Source: Micropterus salmoides | Taxonomy: Eukaryota > Chordata > Actinopteri > Centrarchiformes > Centrarchidae | Length of the DNA stretch: 64,000 nucleotides | Assembly (NCBI RefSeq): GCF_014851395.1 | Contig: NW_024041484.1 | Location: 4,970,183 to 5,034,182, forward strand | Reading direction: 5' to 3' | Part shown: piece by piece, positions 1 through 12,610 of the stretch | Numbering within the stretch: position 1 is the stretch's first letter | Layout: each line of letters begins with the position of its first letter | Position numbers and translations under genes: made by a program | Notes under the pieces: generated by a model | The model's database searches: none | What the model was told of the DNA's origin: nothing | The model's input: only the letters and a program-made list of their open reading frames with translations

Positions 1-2870
1 AATGCAAAATTGGGTCAATTTCTTGTTTTCCTTAAAAAGTAATAGAACTTAACTATAATTTAAGTGAATCACACTGTCTAGCGTGTTCCTGCAATCTGCT
101 GCGTAAATACAGTGTTGCAGCCTAGATTTAAATCCCTGATCCCACTCCATAACAGAAAGAGAAACATGTACCAACCCATTGGAAGTTTATTCTGTGGGGC
201 CTTGCGCTCAGTATAGTCATTAGCCTATAAAATGTTCACATATTTCATATGTTTTCAACCAAAATAGGCAATATTGCAAAAATCTGCTTGTAGTGACTAC
301 AGCACCATTCAACTTTATGCAGTGCATAAATGTAGAGTTTAATTCACTCAAAGAAACGTTGTCTCGCAGTAATTACGTTTGTCGCCACAATGTAATTATG
401 AAAACAATTCAGTAATATGCAAATGTAATTTGCAGGAGACAGGGTTGGTGTTACAGGTTATTATATTGAAAAAGAAAGTCAGGAGATTATCCTGTATATT
501 GTAGGTAGACCACTGTAGTCCTGCACTTATTCTGTTCAGACCAATATGTCCTTATAAACAGACTGGACAATGCTTGTTTATAACGTTAACTGAACTGTCA
601 ATGTTGTAGAGGTTATTAATGTTGAAGAGTTAGGGTTAATAACGCTAGATAAGGGGTTCCTTATTAAGGAAAATGCCCTTTTTTCTAAATTCTATGAAGT
701 GTCAGAAAAGGCGAGTTTTTCATTTTCCAATTTTTGTTGAAACGACTGAGTCAGTGGTAGGCAACATGGATTTAATGTAGAGACTTCAATGATAAAAGCC
801 AACTAAAACATACATGGTGTTCTGATTGGACTGAACTGAGAGCAATTAGGGTGCACTCACTCATGCTCACGAACCTGCTAACGAGCTACCTGCAGCAAGT
901 TTTATTGCCTTTTGCAGTCTAATGAAAAACGGTAAAGAGTACACCAACTGACCAAGAACAAGACAGAAACCCTTTGAAGAATGTTGGGATGCACTGAACG
1001 TGAGAGGTAGAAGGACAAGGTGTTCGGGCTCCAAGCCTTTAACCTGGCCGGGCACTGGTTCGTCAGCGCACATTAGCGGCTAATTAAACTACAGCGCCGG
1101 TGCTAACAGAACACAGCCGCAGCCTCCAGGTGATCGCAGGGATCGATGCAGCCGAAAGGGTCAGCTGTGTTGGTAAATTTATCGCTCTGTCTGTTAGCCC
1201 AGGGCTGCTCTACTGATGGCCGAGACAATTCAAGGTGCACCTGGCTGCTCCTTAAGTTAACTGTGCTGCTCATCAGACACAGTCCCGCAGGCCAGCGGTT
1301 TTATGGACCCTGAAATAAAGTTAGTTTATGAGGCCATTTCCTCTTTATGTGGAATAATCGTGTCAGTAAGCACTCGGAGCAGCACAGAATTTTAATACAC
1401 GGTCTTAACAGCTGCGGCCTGCTCCTTGATGTTGAATGAAAATGACCTGCAAATGCTCCAATCTGTCAGCAAGTATTAGCCTATCATCCTGCTGGCCACT
1501 CTGAGCCTTCCTCCCAGGGCCAGGGAGTGAATCATCAAGTCAACTGTGGTCAGAGTAGAATGGCTAAATTTACATGGTTTCGTCATAGGTGGAACATAGA
1601 TCACTTGTGTATTGACAAACTATACTAACCAGCCTTTTAAAGTTGTTTTAGTCATGTCTTAAATATATAAGTAATAGCAAATATTCAAATTGTGTAATCC
1701 ATGCAAATGTGACCGCTGGACCATTTGTGTTTATTCACCAAATAACCATATCTTCGAACTTTACGTTAGCTATCATACACTGTTATTTCCCTCCACTTCC
1801 TTTCCTTTTCCCTCTAGTCTCTGTCTGTTCATGAAGCAGATCCATGAAGCCCCGGGATACTCCAGAATTTTTAGCTCAAGTCAAAACATTTTGAGCTTGC
1901 GTTGACCCTTTTGTTTTTTTGCTAGAACGCATGATTTCAGATTGTAAAAAGGGGTTTTCACATGTACCCAATTTTACGCTATTAGATGATGTGACAAGCA
2001 GCATCAGCGTTATGGGCGGGCCTTGTGGGTCTAAGCCAGTCCAAAAAGGTCACTGTGTTCCTTCAGCTGAATTCCGTCCCAGACAGATAAGAAAAACTTT
2101 TACAGCTATAAGTACACCTAAGTGTTTGCCTTTGTCTGATGCGAGGTTCATAAAATAATGTAGTTTTATAGTACAGTATATAGCTTTATCTGCTGGAGCA
2201 GCATACACTAATGGTGCAGCCCCCACAGGCTCCAGTCCAATCCCTGAGGACTCCTACACTGTTGTAAGATCTACTGACTGGTTTTTAACGTTGGCCTTTG
2301 TTTGTCATGTTACACTGTTAACAGCCCTGACCTTAGGAAGGTCGTCTAATTAATTGCATCATAGCGGGATGCTACGCTGCGGGGTGCCGAGGAGACTCTG
2401 CCATCAATCCCAGGAGGAAAAGTGTGAGCGACTGACAGAGAGAAACAGAGGGGGCTCTCTAGGCCTTATCCCACAAATCCAGTATAGCACAATAGTTTCA
2501 GATAGTAATCTCAAACTGGAGTAACCCTCACAATTGTGGACCCGTTTGGTTGCAGGGCCAACCTTTGGCAGTGTACTTCTGTAACCAAACTGTGTGTTAC
2601 TTGCAATGGTGCAATGTTGCTAGTTGCAACTATTTAAAAAATTCTGCTACTGTTCAGATTTAAGTAGTTTGTAACTAATGTCGGGTTTAGAGTTTTGCTC
2701 CACTTTAGCATTCCTGGTGTCGCTTTCATGTAATTGATACTGTAGAAAGCTCATTGTTTGTCTACGAAGTAACTTTGGAAATGCGTGGTTTTCATTTTCT
2801 TTTCATGTAGAAGAGATTGATTTGATATTGATTTCGCTCACTGGAAAAGAAAAGAGTTCACATGAAAACA
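1..2870. other. No gene recognised; AT-rich single-copy DNA
   Basis: I see no exon structure, RNA gene or recognisable mobile element. The open frames here (at most 79 codons) have no family motif or coding bias that I can identify. It may hold regulatory DNA, but nothing in the sequence proves it. Confidence 0.6.
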
Positions 2871-2873
2871 TTT

Positions 2874-3185
2874 TAGAAGAAGATATACTTTACTAATCCT
2901 GCAAGGGGAAATTCTAGTCAGTATTTACACACAAGTCCGAAATACACACACATGCACAAACAGGACCCATAGCAACACACGGACAGATGTCAGAGTGAGG
3001 GGGCTGCCACTCTGAGCGGCATCCCGAGCAGTTGGGGGTTCAGTAGCTTGCTCAAGGCCTCCTTCGGCAATGCCCAGGAGGTGACCTGGCACATCTCCAG
3101 CTACCAATCCACACTCTGCAACTCTGGTCCGAGCTGGATTTGAACCGGCGACTAATCCTTACGGACTGAGCTACTGCCGCCCCCC
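2874..3185 (-). mobile_element. tRNA-derived SINE, V-SINE-like
   Basis: Read on the minus strand, this begins with a tRNA-like head. An A-box match (TAGCTCAGTCC, complement of 3163-3173) is followed by a perfect B box (GGTTCAAATCC, complement of 3136-3146), the two parts of an internal RNA polymerase III promoter. The body contains the stretch around 3020-3075 (complement includes CCTTGAGCAAGCTACTGAAC) that resembles the conserved central domain of fish V-SINEs. The 3' tail ends near AGGATTAGTAAAGTATATC (2880-2900). I could not find clean flanking target repeats, so the copy is probably old. Family naming is from memory of V-SINE structure; the Pol III boxes are seen directly. Confidence 0.8.
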
Positions 3186-3189
3186 ACCA

Positions 3190-4394
3190 GAACGCATAAA
3201 TAATTTGTAATTGAACACATACATATCACATAGGTGCATGCATTATACACCCATACACACACAAACACATATAACCTACATACATACTGTAAGGTAAAAC
3301 ACCTAGCTATCATTTGAGTGGAATTTCAAGTGGGTAACCCCTTCACCAGTGTATCATTAATTTCATAATGGATGGTTCAAATTGCCATGAAAGGTGCCGA
3401 ACACATAAATTCACAAAATTCTAATCAGGGCAATCTTCACTTTATTAACTTCACCATTGGTAGGCTCTAAGAATAGTTACGTCAGTGTGGTGTTTGGTTT
3501 GTCCAACACGCTCATGTTCTACCTTTACTACCATCCAGGCAGCCATTATAGCAAGAAATCAGCTCACTTCAATGTACTTAAAATAGACAACCTTTCAGTG
3601 AACATCCTCTCTGTTTTATTTTTTAAACAGCAGTAAACAACATTGAATTCATGAGATAAGCAAAAAAATCCGACATAGATGCAATGAAGGGATATGAATG
3701 ATTGTTTCCTGCTTTTTAAAGGTCCCCGTTTCGACTCCTCAGCATTTGATTTTGAAGTTTCCCACCAGCACACCTAAATTATTTGAAGTATTGATCACTA
3801 ATCCTGTCACCCTCCTGCAGCTATACTGTATTATGGTCTTTCAGAGTTGCAGGTACATATGGTGTGTTTCAGCTGTTTACTCCCAAAAATAGGACTACTA
3901 GGGTGCATGTAAGCCTTCTCAATTCACAGAAAGCCAAGCAGACAGCTGTTCTGCTAAAACTAGCCAACAAACTCAGTGTGGATGCCTTTCTTTCCTGTTT
4001 AGCTGTGAGCATCTATCAAAACACATTACATTCTCTTGTGTCAGAGCCACCACATCCTGCCTGCATCGGCCCTCCAGAGTCTGACTCTGTTTGTTGTGGT
4101 GCCCTTACCCCGGGCATCATGCAGACTGGCCCCTGTGTGTGCGCGTCTCATCAGGGTGGGTCTGAGTTTTATTCAGAGTCTCCCAGACTCTGTGGCTGGT
4201 TGAGTGATGGCCACAACCAGCAGACCTCAAGGGCTGTTGACATGACACCACATGCACACTCTATCCTACTGAACAGGCACACACATATTTTAAGGAAGAT
4301 AGTCTGTCAACACCCCCCCCATTCCATAATCTTACACTGAGCCACTCAACCAACAAGCTGACAGGCTTGGTGAGTATGTAATGCAAGTCCATCT

Positions 4395-4428
<34 letters not shown>

Positions 4429-5499
4429 CATATGCATATGCACACGCTCATTTGCAAGCATACTGTCGCCAGTATGTATGTCAGGCTTGTTGTTGCTTTT
4501 ATTGTCAAGGTCACACAGAAAATGATATTGAATTTTTCCATTTCAGGTTTGTACTAACTCTGAGCTGTAAAGCAATAAGCTGACAAGGGAATTCACCAGC
4601 AAACCTTTTCAACGTTCTCCCAGATTCTATTTCAGTTTTTAAACCTTATTTGAACTCAACTTTTCCACCTCAGAGCAGAATACTTCACTTCACTTCCTAA
4701 TGAGCTTCATATTAGCCCTTAAAGCTGCGGCATGTTGCATTTTATCATCAATAAATCATTACCTCATTAGCTTTAACATATCATCAAGGGATGGGCATTT
4801 TCTTTGCTTTGATCAATGATTGTAATTTGTAATGAAGGAATAACCATAAAGGGAAATTCCTTTATAGTGCACTAATAAAAATGTGATCTGTCTTCTACTT
4901 GATGAGCAAGCCTGATGAAATAGATACATGTCATAAAAAATAGTAAGTGAGTTTTACCTGTAGGGACCACTGGCCTCCCTAGATTCCGTCATTGTGTGAC
5001 TTAATCTTTTATTTTGAAATGCACCTCTTGTCTGGTCACTTCCTGAAACTGGAATTCCCCTGGAATATTCCTTGACCAGATAACAAAACTGCAGCTCAAC
5101 TTTTTTTTCTCCCTCCTTCCACGCTCACCGGGGCCACTTGCAGATGTGGAGACAGAGGTCTCTGGGCTGAACCAACTCTGTTTTTTACGGCAGTGAGGTA
5201 TGGGTCTGTCTAAGATCCCTGCAACTAAGCTAAGTTAGTGCCAGCAGCTACAACACAAAGTCTGCCAGCTACCATTAACAGCACTTTAGCAGTGCTGAGC
5301 TGCTAACAAATTACTTTTTATATCTTTTTAATAAATGCCCCTTTAAGCCATTTAAATTCCCAACGAATTCCCATTATGCTTCTGTTTGACCAACAACTTA
5401 CTGAATTATTCTACTGTACAGAGGATTACTACTTTTCCAGTACATTTCAATATGTATGTTTTTTTGTTTAATTTTGAAGAGTAATTTAATATCAGCCTC
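3190..5499. other. No gene recognised; contains a CA microsatellite
   Basis: No supported gene. A (CA)n run lies at 4395-4422. The open frame at 3864-4340 (158 codons, plus) is the longest in the first 10 kb, but it shows no domain, signal peptide or splice-site context and its end runs into simple-sequence DNA, so I treat it as chance. Confidence 0.6.
4395..4422. repeat. (CA)n microsatellite
   Basis: An uninterrupted CA dinucleotide tract of about 14 units, followed by an imperfect GACACGCATATGCATATG stretch. Such tracts are common in teleost intergenic DNA. Confidence 0.95.
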
Positions 5500-6004
5500 A
5501 ACCCGTTCTCACTCGTCACATATGGAAACATGGTCAAGACCCGTTGGCGTCAGTTTGTAAAACACTGGGGATCCCTTTGGCATCATTGTTCAACGAGGTG
5601 GGGGAAGCCCTGTAGGGTCAGTTTATGAAGGTAGGTATATGATATTTAACAGAAAAGGCTGAAGAAACAAGCCGTGTGAAACAAAAAGTCAATACTTTTA
5701 AGTTACGCAAGTCATGTTAGTTACTAACGTGTTAACTGATGTATATAGTTATTTTAACCCAAACTATGATCTTTTCCTAACCCTAACAAAGTACTTTTGT
5801 TGCCTAAACCTAACCAAGTAACCAGGCTAGCATTTTATTTTGAAAGTCTAACCGGATGTTGCATATTTATTCTTGCTAATGTTACTGGACATAGCATATT
5901 TATTATTGCTAACTTGACCACAGAGCCCTTAACGTCTAAAAATGACGCCAAAGGGCCTTGACCAAGCGTCAATATGTGATGAGTTGGGAGTGAGAATGTG
6001 TTAG
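5500..6004. mobile_element. Short inverted-repeat element (MITE-like), about 0.5 kb
   Basis: The left end (AACCCGTTCTCACTCGTCAC, from 5500) and the complement of the right end (AACACATTCTCACTCCCAAC, near 5983-6004) form an imperfect terminal inverted repeat, continued inside by CACATAT on both sides. The interior has the phrase CCTAACCCTAAC and AACCTAACCAAGTAACC (about 5776-5822), which I recognise from a widespread non-coding fish element. No transposase is present. The superfamily is not determined because the target duplication is unclear. Confidence 0.65.
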
Positions 6005-6345
6005 CGGGAGAGTGCCAACAGGGGAAAGACCCAAGTGGGAACCTCCGGGTCTGAAAAGTGAAGCCAATGCCGAGTGCCTTAAACCTGCATTCTTTCAAAT
6101 GGCCAGCAGGGTGCGCCTCCACTGGTTGCAAAAAGAAGTCCGGAGCATTGGACTTAATAGCAAAATTACCGTATTTCTCAGCTGATTTACTACCTCAGTA
6201 AACTTTCCTAATGAGTTTATGGTCTTAGTCGCTAGTTTCAAGTCTTCTTCAATACAGCAATACTTTTTAAATTATAGTCCCATTTAGGGGAAAATATACA
6301 ATAAAGCAGGGTAAGCTTTAGGGAGTGGCTAGCTTTTAATCCATA
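6005..6345 (-). repeat. Dispersed repeat family R1, copy a
   Basis: The complement of about 6050-6345 matches 25600-25790 closely, including GCCGGACTTCTTTTTGCAA-like and GGCTGATTTATTACCTCAGT-like segments. Related copies lie at 9365-9645, 25145-25810 and 37130-37375. The family is non-coding here; its class is not known to me. Confidence 0.65.
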
Positions 6346-7636
6346 AACTGTAATAACTTTGTACTATCATCAGGATACAATTTGAATTAGTTTTTTAACC
6401 CAGCCCTTATTTCGCTGTGTAGTAAACTAACAGAGTTGCACCTTTTTATTTGTAGCGCTTCTGGCGTCTAAAGCGTGAGGGTACATTAGCAGTGCGTACC
6501 GACAGAAAACAAATCTAATCTAATTAATTGTTTTATGAAAGAGAAACTTCACAGTAACTGAAAATCTTTATTTGCTGACTTCCAGTGGTTTAACTTCTCA
6601 ATTTGCTGCAGTAATGTACCCCAGGGTGTGGTCAGCACACTGTGACATCACGGCTGAGTTTGATTACAGGTTCCCCAGAACACACTTTAACAAGAGAGGG
6701 CAGTGAACCACTGCTTTTCAGCGTTCTTTGAAAATTAACTCTTACCATCATCGGCAATACGCTCCATACAGATGCTTAGTTAAAATAGTCTATGTCTGCA
6801 GCTCCCAGATGTGAAATTGAAGAAGGGCATTGCTGTAAAAGAGCCCAAACCCAGTTTAGTTCAACAAAGGTAAAAAAGACTGCAGCAGAAAAAGTATTGA
6901 GTTTCCTCAGCAAACAGTTGCCTTTCATGTCAACAATAGTCTCTTCTGCCTATGTCTCCTGACTCACAGAGAAGCAACCCCCGGGAAACAGGAAGCCGAC
7001 AGCTGCATGCCGCCATCTATGCATCCTGCTTACAACCCTGCTACCTGATCGCCCCTTTATTTAAAGGTCTTTAGAAAGCATCCATTACTGTAACTCAGAC
7101 GCTTTCTTTTCTCACATAAACACCTACACAGTACTACAATGGCTTTTGCTTTTCCTACAATCCTACTATCTATAGTCTATAAAATTAATTCATTTTTTCA
7201 CATTAAAAAATGTCTTAGCATGACTTAGTAATTTATTTCCTTGTTTCCATTGCTCATTTAAAAAGCTAAAGGCAATTGTGTGATTTTCATAGTCACCAAG
7301 AGCTTTTTCTAAATGGAAATATGAAGTTAAATGACCCTTTACTTATCACTTAGGAAGCATAATTCTAATGTCTGTGTGACCACTCATGATACACAGACAC
7401 ATGACAGAGGATAATGATTTCAGGTACAGTCACTGGTGCTTCTATAGCCACCCACACCATTAACTTGTTACTTAATACCTCTACCCCCACACATGTTGAG
7501 GGGAAATGAGACATTATACTGGTGGGAACCCATTAAGACAGGAGTGGAACCTACACAATTAAACTAGATACATTTTGAGGGTTACACTCTGAAAATGTCC
7601 ATCAAATGTACCTTTATTTTTATATATTGTTTGCTA
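6346..7636. other. No gene recognised
   Basis: AT-rich DNA without recognisable exons or repeats. Short open frames only. Confidence 0.55.
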
Positions 7637-7780
7637 ATGGCAGAGGCAAAGAGGATGTTGAGAGAGGAACAAAGAAGAGAAAAAGAGAGTGACCATGCAG
7701 GATGCTCCTGGACATTGGTGAGAGCTTTGTGAAATAAAAGGCTGCAAGACAGATGCCAAGCTGGCATTCTTAGTCAGTAA
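7637..7780 (+). pseudogene. Decayed transposon-type N-terminal domain, copy i
   Basis: An ATG at 7637 opens a lysine/arginine/glutamate-rich peptide starting MAEAKRMLREEQRREKE. After a frame change it continues as a segment resembling FVK-KGCKTDAKLAFL (about 7722-7775). The same order, a basic-acidic MAEAK start and then a K-G-x-K-T-D-A-E-L-A motif, recurs on the minus strand at 42152-42557 and 42915-43110. I recall this domain layout from repetitive fish open reading frames linked to DNA transposons, but I cannot name the family. In-frame stops and a shift show it is not functional. The domain assignment is inference from the internal copies. Confidence 0.5.
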
Positions 7781-8091
7781 TATTGCTAATTTTTTGGAGC
7801 CGCGCAAATGAGGAGGATGTGATGTTCAGTTATTTGAGCTGGACAGAATCAATGTGGACACTTGAGACTGCACATTTTAAAAAAAGAACCCTGTAAAACT
7901 GTCCTAAATTTGTGAATAATCCTTAACTACATGATATAATCCTAAAAGAGTCACAACATCAGCATCCTCACCAGTTGTTGATCCATGTTTACAAGGGAGC
8001 AGCATTGTTTGCGTATTTCAGTGTAGAGCTAGTTATCCCCACAGCATGGTATTGAAAATAAAACGTAATTGTATTACAAAACATATATGTG

Positions 8092-8150
8092 TGTATATAT
8101 ATATATATATATACAGTATATATATATACACACACACACACATATATATC
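8092..8150. repeat. (AT)n/(AC)n compound microsatellite
   Basis: A TA dinucleotide tract, an ATACAGTATAT interruption, then CA units and more TA. Simple-sequence DNA at the edge of a repeat fragment. Confidence 0.95.
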
Positions 8151-8560
8151 CCCGACAAAGGATTTACATAGTCGACTGATAGTCGAATCATGTGTGTTTT
8201 TGTGCATGGCGATTGCGAGCCGAAGCTAAACTGAGGCTTATTGTTGACCCTTTTCTCTCCCTCTCTCTTGCCTGCCATTCACCGGTCTTGTGCAGAGTTT
8301 TGCGTGCGTGCCGTGCTGCCGACAACTGCATGCACGTCGGTTCCTTGTGGGTCTATTTCAAGTGGCCGGCTGTTTAAAAACGATATAATATTCTTTGTGT
8401 GGTTCATCAACGGTGATAAATTATCCAAAAGTCCTGCGAGGTGCGGACAACTCGACACAACACCAGTGAAGCTGGAGCTCCGTCTCTTCAGCAAGTGTTC
8501 CTCTTCTGCCACAACACACACACTAGGGTTAGGGTTACAATTGTGGATTTATTCACGCAA
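8150..8560. mobile_element. Possible hAT-like element fragment
   Basis: The segment opens with CCCCGACAAAGGATTTACAT and then TAGTCGACTGATAGTCGAAT. This resembles ends of fish hAT-like elements built on repeated TAGTCGAC motifs. It is followed by about 350 bp that are more GC-rich than their surroundings. Only one end is visible and I find no transposase. Assignment is by resemblance only. Confidence 0.35.
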
Positions 8561-9364
8561 TTTAAAAACATTTATTGAAAGTTTTTTTTCTTTCTACATG
8601 TTTATTTACAGCATTAAATGTTGAAATGTATATTGTAATACGCTGTATATTAACTTATTGGGAGAAAACTGGTTGGTCTATGTAAAGTCAGACGTTGAGT
8701 ACCCCCATATGGATTTGCTTCCTACAGAAAAACATCAAGCAATACAGGGTTTACATTTGGGCTATGCTTTGCATTTTCAAGCAGTATTCTTCAATTTTAC
8801 AACACAAAAATTATTTGAGGATATGAGGATAAATTTGGCTATGGTCACACGGGGCTCAGCCCCAGCACATAGGCCCACTACAGAAATACACTCATTAATG
8901 TCTGAAAAGGAAGGGTACTGATTGGATTAAGTTCATTGGAACTTCAGAAGATCACTGCCCATGGCATCTTCCAACCACCCAGCCAGACCAGCTGCCACAG
9001 CTAGGAAGCGAGCTATGCTTTAAGCTAAGCTAACCACTGTTTTGACCTAAGAGCGTAAAAGAGAGACCTGCATCATCTGTAACTTTGGGGTCACATCTCT
9101 CCCGAATTTGACAAATGTTCACAACTTTCTGTCCTTTCCATAACATTTATTACTGTTTGGGCGCTGTACACACTCTCTCGCTCGCTCTACTGTGTTTGCG
9201 CGGGAAAGTAGCATGTGCGTAACTCAGAAGAGAGCTTGTGACTCGGTGGATTTCAGGTGTAAGAAAGGGAATTTGTAAGCAGACGATAGCAAGGTAGAGC
9301 CACATGCATAATAATGGCTTTTGTGGAGCTTTTTAGTTCATCACTGCTCCATCTGGCAGAGTAA

Positions 9365-9645
9365 AACTGACTGGTTGCAAAAAGAAGTGCCATTGCATTG
9401 GACTTAATGACAAAATGACCCCACTTCCCACAATTAACATGAATTACAGATGCACCTTACTTACCAAGCTAGCGAGCCCCACCCTCTTCCAAATATGGTC
9501 ACATTCGGGTCATGTCTGGCTCCAAAAAACCAAGACGGCGATGGCTAAAATGCCAAACCCAAGGCTTTAAAACGGTGGTCCACAAACCAATCATGGTGGC
9601 TACATCCACTTCTTGGCTGGGCTGAACTAACGCTGGAGGTACTGT
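9365..9645 (-). repeat. Dispersed repeat family R1, copy b
   Basis: The complement matches 25155-25380: both contain a GAAGTGGAYGTAG start, a segment near CATATTTGG, and TTGGTAAGTAAGGTGCATC/TTGGCTAGGTGCATCTGTAATTC-like sequence. It lacks the distal part present in copy c. Non-coding. Confidence 0.6.
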
Positions 9646-11584
9646 AAGCTAGTTAACCAGACCTGCCGGTGAATAAATAGTGCACTCATGAGGTGTTGGA
9701 ATAATCGGAAAAAAGATTTCCTGACTGGGGAAAATTCACGAGAATACCCCCTGAAGTTGGAACTATAACTCAAAGTCTGAGAAAATGTTATTAAAGCCAA
9801 GTTGTTGACCTCCTACATGTAGAAACATGCCGGACAACATGGTTGATGGTTAGAAATGTTTGATGAATGGTGCAAAATCATGTACATTTTTTTTGCTAAC
9901 ATGTCATTTGTAATATGGTATGGTAAAGTAATGGTGCAATAACTACTCTGGGGACAAAAATCCCTATGTACATGTCCATGTTGTATTCACATTCTGACTT
10001 AATAGCACAGGAACACACCAGATGGAGTCAGAAGGAAGACTTTACATGGGACCATTCGAGGAGTACATGAATGCACATTAAGTTCCTGTTGGTAGTGGCG
10101 TTGTGGGTAATGTAGGTGCCAGGTTTTGACAAGGAAGAAGAATGCATGGAATAAAGTGTACGACATCTTTTTGTTTCGTTTTGTCCGTCTGTCCATCTTG
10201 AGTGCGGAGTGCAATGATATATCAGTGGAGTATTATTTTATGGTAGAAACACAGATGGGTAGCATGGCTCTATCTGTAGGAAAATAATGGTTCAGCAGGT
10301 GCAGTCATTTGTCAGCTTTCCAACCAGGGCAGCTTCATGAACAAGGTGTAAACATAATGAACAAGGAAACATACAAATCAAACAGACAGCTCAGATAGTG
10401 ACTTGGCAAAGATGGATTGTCAGGATTCTGGTGAATAGAACGCAAAAGTGAGGAGGTGTTTATTGTGAATGTTAGAGAGTGCAAACAGCACTTACACTTG
10501 GTGTAAATATAATTCAGCTACATCACATCAGTAAAGTCTTATGTTAATGTCAGGTGTAAATGGGCCTTCCTAATTCTCTCTCTCTCTGTAAGTCTCTTAT
10601 TTCCATCTCTCTCATTTTCAAAAATGGACAGTGACAAGCTATTTCCACGTCCCACCCCCTCATTATCCAATTTTCCCTCTCACCTTGACTTGTTGGCGCG
10701 AGCCCTTGGCAACTGCCTCGGCTCGCTCTATTTCCAAGTGTGTTCACACCTCAGATTGTGTGAAAGCAAGAGGAGGAAAGATATAAAACACACCCGCAGC
10801 CTCTTCCTCCTCCATCCGCTCTGTCTGCAGATCTTGCATTCAGCTCGAAAAGTTTGCTCCTGTATGTGATTCCGTCGCTCTCCTCCTGGGATTGAGCGAC
10901 GTGCCATGTGTGTGTGGGTGGGTGTGGGTAGATGTGTGTGTATGCTCCCGCCTATCAGTTACTATAGCAACGTCTAAGAAGAGTTTAGCAGGTATGGAGA
11001 CGCAAAGGCTCAGAGCAGCCATTACCCCGTAGTCTCGGAGTACACTGTCCGACCCTGGCTGACTTTAATGTGATGGGTGGAAGTTTGATGGAGGCCTGCC
11101 ATGGAGCATTAGCAGACCGGTTCCCTAGAGAGGCAAGGGACATGTAGTTGCAAGAGTGACAGAAAAAAAGAAAGATTGATGTATAGCTCTTAAATGTTTT
11201 TGGCCTTGGTAATAATTCATTATTTTTCAAATAAGATGGTGCAGAAACAACAATATGATGTAGATTAATTGAATAAGAGCCAAGAGTCACCAAAGTCTGA
11301 CTACAGTTTCTCTCTGCCTCTCTTAGTTGCTACTTCTGTTCTTCTGTTTTGCGTTCCAACACAGCACATAAACTGTACAGTTTACAATGCAAACAGTTGC
11401 CACTTGAAATTCTAAGTTTTGAAACAATGGGTAGAGGTAGAAAAAGGCAGGCTTGTCTTCTCTGGCTGGCCTACTACTGTCAATTTCGTCAACTTTAATT
11501 ACATATAAAGTATTTATATAAAATATAGTTACATATCTCCAGCAAATTTAAACTCGAGTTTTAGGGACATCTTTGAAATTGTTA
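9646..11584. other. No gene recognised
   Basis: Mostly single-copy sequence with a short CT tract near 10576-10590 and a GT/GGGT-rich tract near 10902-10945. Open frames up to 102 codons here have no recognisable domain. Confidence 0.55.
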
Positions 11585-12206
11585 TGGGAGAGCGGGGTAA
11601 GTTGTCTTGTGTGTAACTTGTCACACTTCTCATAACTCCAACACTAGAGGCTCTATGTCAAAAATCAAATAGCCATTTTGTGTGACTTCTTTTTCTATGT
11701 TCAACTTCCTGTTCACATGTGGTCAAGGTCACTCTATTCTAAGGTGAGCACAATTTTATTATTTTTTTGCTTCAAAAGTAAAACATTTGCACTTTACATT
11801 TTATGTATTCCAACCTTATTAGGTATGAATGAAATGAAATGATAACTTTGCACAAAGTAGAGGAGACAATAATTTTTTTGATACTTCAGCTGAAGTGCTA
11901 TGTTAAGCTAAGCTTGAGATTTAGCCAACATTAGCACATGTCAGTTTGGGGCAAGTTGTCTCAATGACTTTGGGGCAAGTCGTCACATGCGATTAGTTGT
12001 CTCAGTACAAATAAACACAGAAAATGCTCAAAAAACTATGTGAAATTGTGTAATTACCTCTGACACTAGTATTAAATGATACTGTAAATAGAATATTATA
12101 CTCTGTAGTTTACAGCAGCAGCCAAATGCCTGGACAAGACCGAATTCATGAGAGGGTATATACGGTCTTATACCGTAGGCATGTAGTATGTTGTTATGTA
12201 GATACA

Positions 12207-12231
12207 AACACACACACACACACACACACAC
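12207..12231. repeat. (CA)n microsatellite inside the pogo-like element
   Basis: About 12 CA units. It lies between the left arm and the transposase remnant and probably arose after insertion. Confidence 0.95.
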
Positions 12232-12338
12232 TACATGATCCAGTTATTAATTTAGTTAGGCAACAAGGGTAATAGACAAATAAGCTTGTAATTAATTTGT
12301 AATTGCAAAGAGGAATGTGCTTTTGAAGGAAGGAAGAA

Positions 12339-12431
12339 AATTATCAGCAGAAGACAGAGAATGGCAGTACACCGCCTGACATAATGTTAAAAGCAGTCAG
12401 GCAGGTGAAGTTCAAGAACAAGTACAGCTAA
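12339..12431 (+). pseudogene. N-terminal remnant of a pogo/CENP-B-type transposase
   Basis: The frame reads N-Y-Q-Q-K-T-E-N-G-S-T-P-P-D-I-M-L-K-A-V-R-Q-V-K, stopping at a TAA at 12429-12431. The pattern NYxRKT followed by an acidic/hydrophobic helix ending KAVRxV is the usual opening of transposases with a psq/CENP-B-type DNA-binding helix-turn-helix. There is an in-frame TGA just upstream (12324-12326) and no ATG, so the start is lost. Together with the zinc-binding tail downstream it marks the two ends of one deleted gene. The DDE catalytic domain is absent, so no activity is expected. Confidence 0.6.
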
Positions 12432-12478
12432 GGATTTTGACGTAAGCCGCTTACATCTCTTTTGGCCTCATCTATGTG

Positions 12479-12610
12479 GAGCCATTTTCATGCAGTATTC
12501 CAAAGAAGACGTGGTTTAAGTGTGTGAAATGCAACAAATGGGCCTGTGATACTTGCACCTCAGGCCAGGCAATTTATGTGTGCCAGAACTGTGACTCTAA
12601 ACACGTCTGA
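12479..12610 (+). pseudogene. C-terminal zinc-finger remnant of the same transposase
   Basis: The frame runs from about 12479 to a TGA at 12608-12610 and reads ...PKKTWFKCVKC, then NKWACDTC and VCQNC near the end. The cysteine pairs CxxC, CxxC and CxxC with a central W give a PHD/treble-clef-like zinc-binding tail. Fish pogo-like (DDE_1) transposases commonly end in such a PHD-like finger. It is separated by only about 50 bases from the N-terminal remnant, so more than 1 kb of coding sequence has been lost by internal deletion. The cysteines are seen; the family assignment is from known architecture. Confidence 0.6.

Noticed and set aside
3120..3185. Possible tRNA gene on the minus strand
   Set aside because: A and B boxes are present, but the sequence runs on into a SINE body and the acceptor stem and CCA-proximal pairing expected of a tRNA are not evident.
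3864..4340. 158-codon open frame, plus strand
   Set aside because: No domain, signal peptide or membrane pattern, no splice context, and the downstream end runs into low-complexity DNA. Length is compatible with chance over 64 kb.
4261..4541. Minus-strand frames rich in Val-Cys repeats
   Set aside because: They are translations of the CA microsatellite.
8522..8540. TAGGGTTAGGGTTA as an interstitial telomere
   Set aside because: Only two units; too short to mean more than chance.
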